DNA of 64,000 nt from Afifella pfennigii DSM 17143 (GTDB taxonomy: Bacteria > Pseudomonadota > Alphaproteobacteria > Rhizobiales > Afifellaceae): positions 124,001-188,000 of the forward strand of contig NZ_JHZK01000003.1 in NCBI RefSeq assembly GCF_000688515.1. Direction: 5' to 3'. The stretch's first letter is position 1. Every line of letters starts with the position of its first letter. A program made the position numbers and the translations under genes. Positions 7,700 to 15,892 of the stretch are shown here, piece after piece. Under the pieces are notes generated by a model. It ran no database searches. It was not told the origin of the DNA and saw only the letters and a program-made list of their open reading frames with translations.

Positions 7700-8701
7700 A
7701 TGCGACCTCTGCTGATCCTCGCGTTCTGTGCCCCGACGCTCGCCATGGCCGAGGACGTTACGATCCAGAACCTCGTGCGCGCGGAGTCCGATCACATGTT
7801 CCAGCTCAACTTGGACGCCCACGACGTCGGGATAGGCGAGTTCGTTCATTTTCGCGAGACAACCGACCCCGAAAAGCCGCAGCCGGTGATCCGCGCCAAC
7901 CAGGACACGCTCTACTCCGCGGTCGTGCTCGATCTCTCTGAGCCGGCGACCGTCACGCTGCCGGAGATCGGCGGCCGGTTTCAGTCGATGCTGGTGATCA
8001 GCCAGGACCACTACAGCTTCGTGGAAGCGACGCCGGGGACCTACGAGCTGACCGAGGAAGAGGTGGGCACGCGCTTCGCGATGCTCCTGTTCCGCACGTT
8101 CCTCGACGTCGCCGATCCCGATGACCTCGCGGCGGCGCACGCCGCGCAGGACGGGATCGAGGTGAGGGGCGGCGGCGAGGGGCCGTTCGAGACGCCGGAC
8201 TGGGACCTTGAGAGCCTTGCAGAGGCGCGAAAGGCCGTGAGCCATCTGGCGAGCGCGGTTGGCTTCAATGCGGCTCGAGCCTTCGGCCGCAAGGACGAGG
8301 TCGATCCCATCGACCACATGGTCGGCGCCATGGCGGGCTGGGCCGGACAGCCTGCCACGGTAGCCAGCGCCGTCATCGATAGCGTCGAGGCGAACGATGG
8401 CGAGACCGCGCACGTCGTCACGGTGAAGGACGTGCCCGTGGACGCGTTCTGGTCGGTCACCGTCTACAACGCCGACGGCTATCTGGAGCCCAACGACCTG
8501 AAGCGGAACAGCTACAACAACGTCACGGCGAAGCCGAACGCGAATGGCTCCTACACCATCCATTTCGGCGGATGCGACGACGGGCGCATGAACTGCATCC
8601 CGATCACCCCGGACTGGAATTACACCGTCCGCCTCTACAAGCCGCGGCCGGAGATTCTCGACGGGACCTGGACGTTTCCGGAGCCGTCGCCCTCCGATTG
8701 A
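7700..8701 (+). CDS. Secreted DUF1254/DUF1214 domain protein (second of tandem pair)
   Basis: 333 residues, clearly paralogous to the preceding gene: the same order of RANQDTLYSAVVLDLSEPAT, a central helical part with ARAFGRKDEVDPIDHMVG, then VDAFWSVTVYNADGYLEPND and FGGCDDGRMNCIPI near the end. The signal peptide is MRPLLILAFCAPTLAMA with likely cleavage before EDV. The ATG at 7700 has AGGAAG just before it. Tandem duplication and divergence is the simplest explanation. The ligand or substrate is unknown. Both proteins are predicted periplasmic. Confidence 0.85.
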   Translation: MRPLLILAFCAPTLAMAEDVTIQNLVRAESDHMFQLNLDAHDVGIGEFVHFRETTDPEKPQPVIRANQDTLYSAVVLDLSEPATVTLPEIGGRFQSMLVISQDHYSFVEATPGTYELTEEEVGTRFAMLLFRTFLDVADPDDLAAAHAAQDGIEVRGGGEGPFETPDWDLESLAEARKAVSHLASAVGFNAARAFGRKDEVDPIDHMVGAMAGWAGQPATVASAVIDSVEANDGETAHVVTVKDVPVDAFWSVTVYNADGYLEPNDLKRNSYNNVTAKPNANGSYTIHFGGCDDGRMNCIPITPDWNYTVRLYKPRPEILDGTWTFPEPSPSD

Positions 8702-8902
8702 CGGCGTTGAGCCGCCGGGTACGAGGCGCGCGCTCCTGGAGCGCGCGCGTCACACCTTGATGGAAACGTTCTGCCGCGGGGATTTTGCGGCAAGGCACTT
8801 CGGGCCCGGCTCGTGCGCGACCCCGCTATGCTCTCGCCGATCCCCAAGCGCCTTGTTGCCGATGCGAACAGGCGGAACGATTCAATCTCATCGCAGAAGT
8901 CT

Positions 8903-9382
8903 CTAAAGCTCGACCTTCCGGTTTTCCTGCACATGCGGCTCCTCGTCGGCGCGCTTGGCGCGGATGAGATCGAAGCGCCGGATGAGGCGGCTATGGCCCT
9001 GCCAATATTCGCCGATGGAGGGCACGACGCGGATGACGGCGGCCTGCGGATCGGAGCGCCCCTCGGGGAACCAGGCTTCCGCCTCGCCCGTCCACAAAGC
9101 GGCGATCAGCCTTGGGTCGGTGGTGAGGTAGGCCTGGCCGGAGACGGAGACGAATTCGCGCCGGTCGGGCCGGGCGAAGGCGAGGTTGACCTCCGGATGG
9201 GCCGCCAGCTCCTCGGCCTTGTGGGAGGATTTCTTCGTCAACAGATGGAATTCGTGGCTTTCGCGGTTGGCGGTGAAGCCCATCGGCCGGGAGCGCAGCT
9301 TGCCGCCGTCGCGCGTGGTCAGCATGCAGGTATCGATATCCTCAATCAGCCGGAAGAGCTCTTCCACCGATGCTTCGCCCAT
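8903..9382 (-). CDS. Pyridoxamine 5'-phosphate oxidase-like general stress protein
   Basis: A 159-residue split-barrel flavin-binding type protein. Motifs are DIDTCMLTTRDGGKLRSRPM near the start, FHLLTKKSSHKAEELAAHPE, VNLAFARPDRREFVSVSG and a C-terminal EYWQGHS-like WQ region. This is the general-stress-protein-26 branch of the PNPOx-like superfamily, which binds flavin or F420 rather than making PLP. The ATG at 9382 has GGGAGG 8 bases upstream. A perfect GGAAC-N17-CGTT promoter lies at 9415-9440, strong evidence for EcfG control. Confidence 0.9.
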   Translation of the reverse strand: MGEASVEELFRLIEDIDTCMLTTRDGGKLRSRPMGFTANRESHEFHLLTKKSSHKAEELAAHPEVNLAFARPDRREFVSVSGQAYLTTDPRLIAALWTGEAEAWFPEGRSDPQAAVIRVVPSIGEYWQGHSRLIRRFDLIRAKRADEEPHVQENRKVEL

Positions 9383-9414
9383 ATGTCGGCCTCCCTTCGT
9401 CGTCTCGCCTTGCC

Positions 9415-9440
9415 AACGAGCGCCGCAGGGCCAGCGTTCC
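9415..9440 (-). promoter_or_regulatory. EcfG-type promoter of the PNPOx-like gene (GGAAC-N17-CGTT)
   Basis: On the minus strand GGAAC (9440-9436) and CGTT (9418-9415) are separated by exactly 17 bases. The start codon at 9382 is 33 bases downstream. This is a perfect consensus match. Confidence 0.75.
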
Positions 9441-9492
9441 CGCAAGGCGGCGCGTCCCGTCGAAAGGAGGGGTCGCGGCCGGTGCCGCCAGC

Positions 9493-10446
9493 TCAGGTGG
9501 AATAGCCGCGGCCGGAGGGCGAGCGGGAAAGGCGCTGGCCGCGCCGCGCCTCCCGGTGCACGGTGTAGAGCGCCGCGCCGATGACGATGGAAGCGCCGAT
9601 GACGGTCCGCCAGGACGGCAGCTCGGCGAAGATGGCGATGCCGATGAGGCTCGCCCATAACAGGCGCAGATAATCGAGCGAGGCCAGAACCGTCGCCTCG
9701 CCGGCCTTGAAGGCCTGGATGTTGCAGGTCTGCGCCAGCACCGAGACGAGGCCGATGGCGATGAGCAGGAGCGCCTCCTGCCAGGTCGGCCAGACCCATT
9801 GCCAGACGGCGAGCGGCGCGATCAGGAGGCCGACGAAGACGGTCTGGTAGGCAAGGATGGTGATCGGCCGGTCGCTGCGCGACAAAAGCCGGATGACCAC
9901 CATGACGAGGCCCGCGGCCGCCGCGCCGAGGACGGCAAGCAGGGCGTAAAGGTCGATGCCGGCGCCGGTGGGGCTGAGCATGACCAGCACGCCGGCAAAG
10001 CCGATGAGGGTCGCGGCCCAGCGGCGGATGCCCATCACCTCGCCCAGGATGAGGATGGCGAAGATGGAGATGAAGAAGCTCTTGGCGAAGGCGATGGCGG
10101 TCGCGTCGGCAAGCGGCAGATGCACCACCGCGGTAAAGCCGCAGAACAGGGCGACGACGGCGAAGGCGATACGCAAGGCATGCAGGCCCGGCCGCCTCGT
10201 CGTCAGCGAATCGGGAAAGCCCTGAACGATAAGGGGCATGGCGGCGAGCAGCATCACCGCCTGACGCACGAGAAGGATCTGGGAGACCGGCAGATGCGTG
10301 CCGATGAGCTTGATGAGCGCCATCATGACGGCGAAGAGCACGGTGGCGAGCAGGATCCAGGCGGCGCCGCGCAGATTGCCGGGCAGGGCGCCAAAGCGCA
10401 TCGCCAAGCCGGCACTCTTTCCGTTCATCCGGCTCGGCCCATGCAT
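9493..10446 (-). CDS. EamA/DMT superfamily transporter
   Basis: 317 residues with ten predicted membrane helices in two EamA repeats (first from about AAWILLATVLFAVMMALIK, second from DLYALLAVLGAAAAGLVMVV). DMT/EamA carriers export metabolites such as amino acids or drugs; the substrate here is unknown. The motif PLADATAIAFAKSFFISIFA matches the S-adenosylmethionine/guanidine-like RarD/EamA branches only loosely. A second start, ATG at 10428, is possible. It is divergent from the CoxL-like gene. A second EamA gene (12952) lies beyond that gene. Confidence 0.85.
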   Translation of the reverse strand: MHGPSRMNGKSAGLAMRFGALPGNLRGAAWILLATVLFAVMMALIKLIGTHLPVSQILLVRQAVMLLAAMPLIVQGFPDSLTTRRPGLHALRIAFAVVALFCGFTAVVHLPLADATAIAFAKSFFISIFAILILGEVMGIRRWAATLIGFAGVLVMLSPTGAGIDLYALLAVLGAAAAGLVMVVIRLLSRSDRPITILAYQTVFVGLLIAPLAVWQWVWPTWQEALLLIAIGLVSVLAQTCNIQAFKAGEATVLASLDYLRLLWASLIGIAIFAELPSWRTVIGASIVIGAALYTVHREARRGQRLSRSPSGRGYST

Positions 10447-10559
10447 TGCGGCTATTGACGCTGTTGCGGGCGATCCGTCAAGCTGGAGCGGTTCTTTCCT
10501 TGCAGCACCCTGCCGCTAGGTTGCTGCCTTATCCTTCCCGCAGAACAGGTCTCCGTGTC

Positions 10560-12872
10560 ATGAACGATATGGCTCCGCCGAAATTTGGGTTGGGCGCCAG
10601 CCCGCGCCGCGTCGAGGACGACGCGCTCATCCGCGGACAAGGCCGCTACACCGCCGATGTGATGCCGGAAGGGGCGCTGACGGCGTTCATTCTGCGCTCG
10701 CCGGTGGCGCATGCCAGGTTCCGCATCGGCGACCTTTCGGCGGCCAGGGCGGCGGCGGGCGTGCATCTGGTGTGGACGGCGGCGGAGGTGGGCGACCTTT
10801 CGCCCATGCCCAATCTCGCCGTCGGCCCCACCACGGGCGAGGTGCACAAGGCCGAGGTGCCGGTTCTGTGCTCGGATATCGTGCGCCATGTCGGCGATGC
10901 GGTGGCGCTCGTCGTCGCCGATGACATCAACCTGGCGCGCTCGGCCGCCGAGCTCATCGATATCGACTACGAGCCGCTGCCGGCGCTGACGCAGACGGAC
11001 CGCACGCTGGATGAGGAGGCGCCGCTGGTCTGGCCGGAACATGGCAGCAATCTCGCCTTCACCTACGAGGCGGGCGATGCGGCGGCGACTGAGGCCGCCT
11101 TCGCCAAGGCCGAGAAGGTGGCGAAGCTGAGGCTCGTCAACAACCGGCTGGTGTGCAACTACATCGAGCCGCGGGCTGTCTTGGCGGAGTTTCATCCGGA
11201 GGAGAAGAGCTGGACGATCACCGTCGGCTCGCAGGGCGTCCACGGCATGCGCCGGGCCATCGCCAAGGTGATGAACATCGATCCCTCGCGCCTCAGGGTG
11301 ATCACCCCCGATGTCGGCGGCGGCTTCGGCCCGAAAACCTTCGCCTACCGGGAGTATCCGCTGGCGGCGAAGGCTGCGCAGGCACTGGCGCGGCCGGTGC
11401 GCTGGGTGTCGGACCGCAACGAGCATTTCCAATCCGACGCGCAGGGAAGAGACAACGTGACGGAGGCCGCCTTCGCCCTCGATAGGAACGGGCGCGTTCT
11501 GGCGATGAAGGTGGAGACGCTCGCCAATATGGGCGCCTATCTCTCCCAGTTCGGCCCCTACATTCCCTGGCTCGGCCTTTCCATGACGACCGGGCTTTAC
11601 GATATCGCCACCGCCCAGGTGACGGTGAAGGGCGTTTACTCCAACACCGTGCCGACGGATGCCTATCGCGGCGCCGGGCGGCCGGAGGCGGCCTATACGA
11701 TCGAACGGCTGATGGACGAGGCGGCACGGGTCTGCGGTCTTTCGCCGGCGGAGATCCGTCGGCGCAACTTCATCCGCCCCGAACAGCTTCCCTATGAAAC
11801 CGTCACCGGACGCCTCTACGACACCGGCGATTTCGCCGGCCATATGGAGCGGGCGCTGGAGGTGGCGGAGGCGGAAGGCTTCCAACCGCGGGCAGAGGAG
11901 AGCAAGGCGGGCGGCAAGCTGCGCGGCATCGGCCTTGCCACCTATATCGAGGCCTGCGCCTTCGCCGGCTCGGAGGCCGCCAAGGCGCGGCTGGAGGAGG
12001 ACGGCTCGGTGTCGCTGTTCATCGGCACGCAAGCGAACGGCCAGGGGCACCAGACGGCCTATGCCCAGTTCGTCGCCGGCCCGCTGGGGCTCGATTACGA
12101 GAAGGTTCATGTCCGTCAGGGCAATACCGACCATCTGGAAAAGGGCGGCGGCACCGGCGGCTCGCGCTCCATCCCTATCGGCGCGCCCTCCGTGGAGCGC
12201 GCCGCGCAGGAACTCGCCGGCAAGCTGAAGGAGCTGGCGGCGGGCGAATTGGAGGCAGCGGCCGGCGATATCGAGCTGGCGGAGGGCAGTGCGCGCATCG
12301 TCGGCACGGACCGGGCGATCTCGCTCGCCGATCTGGCCGGAAAGACGCAGGACAAGGAGCGCCTGGAGGCTATCGGCGAGGTCAGCCAGGCGGAAGCCAC
12401 CTATCCCAACGGCACGCATGTCTGCGAGCTGGAGATCGATCCCGATACCGGCAGCGTCCATATCCTGCGCTACACCATCGTCGACGATTTCGGCGTCACG
12501 GTGAACCCGATGCTCCTGGAAGGCCAGGTGCATGGCGGCATCGTGCAGTCGATCGGCCAGGTGCTTCTGGAGCACACCGTCTACGACGAGGACGGCCAGC
12601 TGGTGACGGCGAGCTTCAACGACTACGCCATGCCGCGCGCCTGGGATGCCGTTTCCTTCCATTTCGAGACGCGCAACATCCCCTCCACCCACAATGCGCT
12701 CGGCATCAAGGGCGCCGGCGAGGCGGGCACGATCGGCGCCACGCCCGCGGTGATGAACGCCGTTATCGACGCGCTGAACCGTGGCTACGGCATCCGCCAT
12801 CTCGACATGCCGGCGACGCCCTTGCGGGTCTGGGAGGCGATCGAGGCCGCCCGCCGCGGCAGCCAAGCCTGA
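10560..12872 (+). CDS. Xanthine dehydrogenase/CoxL family molybdopterin-binding subunit (form II type)
   Basis: 770 residues, typical of the large subunit of molybdenum hydroxylases. It has the N-terminal a/b hammerhead (PRRVEDDALIRGQGRYTADV), then the cofactor domain with DVGGGFGPKTFAYREYPLAA and the active-site loop TDAYRGAGRPEAAYTIERLM. Near the end GAGEAGT provides the catalytic Glu. The AYRGAGR loop defines form II CoxL-like proteins; true CO dehydrogenases have a Cys loop (AYRCSFR). So it is probably an aldehyde or heterocycle oxidase, not a CODH. No FAD (CoxM) or 2Fe-2S (CoxS) subunit gene lies nearby, so it must pair with partners encoded elsewhere. The start at 10560 was chosen by homology. 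Confidence 0.88.
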   Translation: MNDMAPPKFGLGASPRRVEDDALIRGQGRYTADVMPEGALTAFILRSPVAHARFRIGDLSAARAAAGVHLVWTAAEVGDLSPMPNLAVGPTTGEVHKAEVPVLCSDIVRHVGDAVALVVADDINLARSAAELIDIDYEPLPALTQTDRTLDEEAPLVWPEHGSNLAFTYEAGDAAATEAAFAKAEKVAKLRLVNNRLVCNYIEPRAVLAEFHPEEKSWTITVGSQGVHGMRRAIAKVMNIDPSRLRVITPDVGGGFGPKTFAYREYPLAAKAAQALARPVRWVSDRNEHFQSDAQGRDNVTEAAFALDRNGRVLAMKVETLANMGAYLSQFGPYIPWLGLSMTTGLYDIATAQVTVKGVYSNTVPTDAYRGAGRPEAAYTIERLMDEAARVCGLSPAEIRRRNFIRPEQLPYETVTGRLYDTGDFAGHMERALEVAEAEGFQPRAEESKAGGKLRGIGLATYIEACAFAGSEAAKARLEEDGSVSLFIGTQANGQGHQTAYAQFVAGPLGLDYEKVHVRQGNTDHLEKGGGTGGSRSIPIGAPSVERAAQELAGKLKELAAGELEAAAGDIELAEGSARIVGTDRAISLADLAGKTQDKERLEAIGEVSQAEATYPNGTHVCELEIDPDTGSVHILRYTIVDDFGVTVNPMLLEGQVHGGIVQSIGQVLLEHTVYDEDGQLVTASFNDYAMPRAWDAVSFHFETRNIPSTHNALGIKGAGEAGTIGATPAVMNAVIDALNRGYGIRHLDMPATPLRVWEAIEAARRGSQA

Positions 12873-12951
12873 GGAGCCTTAGAAAGACGCAAGAGGTGAG
12901 GCGCGCGGCCCGGCGAGAGGGCAACTCGGCAATCATGTCGGCGGGGCGGCG

Positions 12952-13878
12952 ATGAGCGACGCCACCCGCGCCATCTTCCTGAAGATCGGCTCCACGCTGT
13001 TCTTCACGCTGATGCTCGCCTGCGTGAAGCTCGTCGGCGACCGGGCGCCGCCGGGCGAGATCGTCTTCTTCCGCTCCGCCTTCGGCATGGTGCCGCTGCT
13101 CGTCATGCTGGCGGTGCAGGGCCGCCTTGCCGACGCGGTGCGCACCAGACGGCCCTTCGGCCATCTCATCCGCGGCCTTGCCGGGCTTGCCGGGATGACG
13201 CTGTGGTTCATGTCGGTGGAGCGCCTGCCGCTGCCGGAGGCGATGGCGATCAATTACGGCACGCCGCTGATGATCGTCATCCTGGCGGCGCTGTTCTTGA
13301 AGGAGAAGGTGCGCATCTTCCGCTGGAGCGCCGTCTTCATCGGCCTTGCCGGCATCGCCGTCATCCTGTGGCCGCGGCTTGAAGTCTTGGAGCGGGGCTT
13401 TGCCGGCGACCGGGAGATGGTCGGCGCCATGTTGGCGCTCGCCTCCACGGTGGCGATGGCGACGGCGGCGGTGCTGGTGCGCCGGCTGACGGGCACCGAA
13501 TCGACGGCCTCCATCGTCTTCTACTTCTCGCTGACGGCGACGCTCGCCGCCCTGATGACGGCGCCCTTCGGCTGGACGATGCCGTCGACCGGGGACTTCA
13601 TCCTGCTCGTCTCGGCGGGGCTTCTCGGCGGGCTCGGCCAGATCATGGTGACGGCGGCCTACCGCTTTGCGGAGACCTCCATCATCGCGCCCTTCGACTA
13701 TGTGTCGATGATCTGGGGCCTGACGCTCGGCTACGTCGTCTTCGGCGACGTGCCCGGCTTCAATGTCTGGGTGGGCAGCGCCATCGTCATCGCCGCCGGC
13801 ATCTTCATCATCTTCCGCGAGCACCAGCTCGGCCTGGAGCGGGCGCGGATGAAGAGCGTGACGACGCCGCAGGGATAA
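12952..13878 (+). CDS. EamA/DMT superfamily transporter
   Basis: 308 residues with ten hydrophobic spans and two EamA repeats (KIGSTLFFTLMLACVKLVG at the start and GAMLALASTVAMATAAVLVR near the middle). The loop FMSVERLPLPEAMAINYGTP matches the RhaT/EamA family. It is likely an exporter of a small metabolite, substrate unknown. It is 79 bases after the CoxL-like gene on the same strand and could be co-transcribed. It ends 11 bases before the convergent Lrp-sensor gene. Confidence 0.87.
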   Translation: MSDATRAIFLKIGSTLFFTLMLACVKLVGDRAPPGEIVFFRSAFGMVPLLVMLAVQGRLADAVRTRRPFGHLIRGLAGLAGMTLWFMSVERLPLPEAMAINYGTPLMIVILAALFLKEKVRIFRWSAVFIGLAGIAVILWPRLEVLERGFAGDREMVGAMLALASTVAMATAAVLVRRLTGTESTASIVFYFSLTATLAALMTAPFGWTMPSTGDFILLVSAGLLGGLGQIMVTAAYRFAETSIIAPFDYVSMIWGLTLGYVVFGDVPGFNVWVGSAIVIAAGIFIIFREHQLGLERARMKSVTTPQG

Positions 13879-13889
13879 GCCCCAGCCCG

Positions 13890-14126
13890 CTAGAACGCCT
13901 TAAAGGTGATGATCGTCTTGGTGTCCTGGATGCCGTCGATGCAATGCACCTTCTCCTGGACGAAATGGCCGATATCGGCATCGCGATCGATATAGAACTT
14001 GGCCAGAAGATCGTAGTCGCCGGCGGTGGAATAGATCTCCGAGGCGATCTCGGCGTCGGCGAGCTCGGTGGCGACCTGATAGGCCTTGCCGAGCCGGCAT
14101 TTGATGAGCACGAAAAACGGGATCAT
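13890..14126 (-). CDS. Stand-alone Lrp/AsnC ligand-binding (RAM) domain protein
   Basis: A 78-residue protein that consists only of the C-terminal effector domain of Lrp/AsnC regulators: FVLIKCRLGKAYQVATELAD, then STAGDYDLLAKFYIDRDADI and IQDTKTIITFKAF. No helix-turn-helix is present. Stand-alone RAM domains bind amino acids and can form oligomers with full Lrp proteins. The ATG at 14126 has AGGAG 6 bases upstream; extension to 14243 has no homology. It is divergent from the TPP riboswitch of the thi operon. Confidence 0.87.
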   Translation of the reverse strand: MIPFFVLIKCRLGKAYQVATELADAEIASEIYSTAGDYDLLAKFYIDRDADIGHFVQEKVHCIDGIQDTKTIITFKAF

Positions 14127-14278
14127 GGGCTTCTCCTGTCGGCCCGACAAAAGCCGATGCGGGCCTGGTCGGCAAGGGGAGAGGGCGCCGCGGCGCCTCA
14201 ATAGCTGCCTTGCGGCAAGAGCGCCTCGCAAGGCCGCTTGCAATCGGCCCGGCTTGCCTCTACGTCTTGGCGTGAAAT

Positions 14279-14372
14279 CTCAGGGGGTGCCGCCGCGATC
14301 CGGCAGGCGGCTGAGAGGCAAAAGGCCAACCCCTCGAACCTGATCCGGCTCGCACCGGCGTAGGGATGGGAT
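14279..14372 (+). promoter_or_regulatory. TPP riboswitch (THI element)
   Basis: Contains the hallmark elements in order: CAGGGGGTGCC at 14281-14291, GGCTGAGAGG with the CTGAGA motif at 14311-14316, CCCCTCGAACCTGATCCGG ending near 14348 and GCGTAGGGA at about 14359-14367. These are the conserved thiamine pyrophosphate binding helices. It sits 64 bases before thiM. The family is known to switch off translation or transcription when TPP is high. The C-rich stretch with a short T-run after it (around 14384-14395) may be part of the expression platform. Confidence 0.93.
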
Positions 14373-14435
14373 GGGCCGAGCTTCACCCCTTTTCCGTTCT
14401 GTCGCCGCCGCCTGCCGGGCGAGCGCGAGGAACGC

Positions 14436-15245
14436 ATGACGCTTGATATCGACGAGGCCTTCGCCGCCCTTGGCGAATTGCGGGAGAAGCGCCCGCTCGT
14501 CCACAACATCACCAACTTCGTCGCCATGACCGTCTCCGCCAACGCGCTTCTGGCGCTGGGCGCCTCGCCGGCCATGGTGCATGCCGAGGAGGAGGCGAGC
14601 GATTTTGCCGGCATCGCCGACGCGCTCGTCGTCAATATCGGCACGCTCTCGCCTTCCTGGGTGACGGCGATGGAACGTGCCGCCACGGTGATGCGGGCGG
14701 CCGAAAAGCCCTGGGTCCTCGATCCGGTGGCCACCGGCGCGACGCCGTTCCGCACCGAGGCCGCGCGCCAGCTTCTTCGCCTCAGGCCGACGGTCGTGCG
14801 CGGCAATGCCAGCGAGATCATCGCGCTGGCGGAAGGGTCGGGCGCGGGCAAGGGCGTCGATTCCACCGCCGGCTCGAAGGCGGCGCTCGCCGCGGCCAAA
14901 GCGCTGGCAAAAAAGGAAGATATGGTCGTCGCCGTCACCGGCGAGACCGATTACGCCACCGACGGCAGGAGGGTCTTTGCCGTTCGTGGCGGGCACGAGA
15001 TGATGCCGGCCTCCACCGGGCTCGGCTGCGCCCTGTCGGCGACGATCGCCGCTTTCGCCACCGTGCGCCCGCCGCTTCACGCGGCCGTTGCGGGCCTTGC
15101 CATCTACGGCGCCGCCGGCTCGGTTGCCGGCGAGCGCTGCCCGCGCGGGCCGGGCCATCTGCCGGCGGAGCTGTGCGACGCCTTGTGGAACATGAATGCG
15201 AGCGCGCTCGCCGCGCATGCCGATATCCGCGAGGAGAGCGCATGA
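14436..15245 (+). CDS. thiM: Hydroxyethylthiazole kinase
   Basis: 269 residues. The N-terminus has the ThiM signature RPLVHNITNFVAMTVSANAL and ALGASPAMVHAEEEA, then VLDPVATGATPFRTEAA and RGNASEIIALAEGS. C-terminal GLGCALSATIAAF holds the catalytic Cys of the ribokinase-like anion hole. It phosphorylates the thiazole alcohol in the thiamine salvage pathway. It is the first gene after the TPP riboswitch. GAGG lies 7 bases before the ATG. It overlaps thiE by ATGA. Confidence 0.95.
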   Translation: MTLDIDEAFAALGELREKRPLVHNITNFVAMTVSANALLALGASPAMVHAEEEASDFAGIADALVVNIGTLSPSWVTAMERAATVMRAAEKPWVLDPVATGATPFRTEAARQLLRLRPTVVRGNASEIIALAEGSGAGKGVDSTAGSKAALAAAKALAKKEDMVVAVTGETDYATDGRRVFAVRGGHEMMPASTGLGCALSATIAAFATVRPPLHAAVAGLAIYGAAGSVAGERCPRGPGHLPAELCDALWNMNASALAAHADIREESA

Positions 15246-15892
15246 GGCGCGCCTTCGACCTGTCGCTCTATCTCGTCACCGATCCGAGGCTTGCCGGGGA
15301 ACGCGACTTCTTCCAGACGGTGGAGGCGGCCGTCGCCGGCGGGGTGAGCCTGGTGCAGCTGCGCGACCCGGATGCCGGCACGCGCGATCTCGTCGCCATC
15401 GCCCGGCGCCTTGTGGAGCTTCTGGCGCCTCGGGGCGTGCCGCTCATCGTCAACGACCGCACCGACGTGGCGCTCGCCGCGGAGGCGGCCGGCGTGCATC
15501 TGGGCCAGAGCGACATGGACGGGCAGGATGCGCGCCGGCTGATCGGGCCGGAAAAAATCCTCGGCATCTCCGTCGGCAGCGCCGCGGAGCATCGCGCCTC
15601 GCAGCTGGCCCTCGGGCAAGCCGACTACATCGGCGTCGGGCCGGTCTATCAGACGGGCACCAAGGCCGATGCCGGCGCGGCCATCGGCACGGCGGGGCTT
15701 TCGGCGCTCGTCAGCGCCATCGACCTTCCCGCCGTCGCCATCGGCGGCATTGCCGCCGGCAAGGCGGCGCCCTGCATCGCCGCCGGGGCGGAGGGCGTCG
15801 CCGTCGTCTCGGCGATCATGGCGGCACCGGACCCGCAAGCGGCGGCGCGGACCCTCAGCGCCGAGATCATCAAGGCAAAGGAAGCAAAATGA
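15242..15892 (+). CDS. thiE: Thiamine phosphate synthase
   Basis: 216 residues, a TIM barrel with SLYLVTDPRLAG at the start, VSLVQLRDPDAGTRDLVAIA, VPLIVNDRTDVALAAEAAGV then HLGQSDM, YIGVGPVYQTGTKADAGA and AIGGIAAGKAAP. These are the substrate-binding motifs of ThiE. It joins HMP pyrophosphate and thiazole phosphate to give thiamine phosphate. Its ATG overlaps the thiM stop in ATGA, and its stop overlaps the thiD start the same way, so translation is coupled. Confidence 0.95.
   Translation: MRRAFDLSLYLVTDPRLAGERDFFQTVEAAVAGGVSLVQLRDPDAGTRDLVAIARRLVELLAPRGVPLIVNDRTDVALAAEAAGVHLGQSDMDGQDARRLIGPEKILGISVGSAAEHRASQLALGQADYIGVGPVYQTGTKADAGAAIGTAGLSALVSAIDLPAVAIGGIAAGKAAPCIAAGAEGVAVVSAIMAAPDPQAAARTLSAEIIKAKEAK

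Noticed and set aside
10452-12866. An open minus-strand frame of 804 codons opposite the CoxL-like gene
   Set aside because: It mirrors a well-conserved gene and has His/Arg/Gly-rich random composition. High GC leaves antisense frames open.
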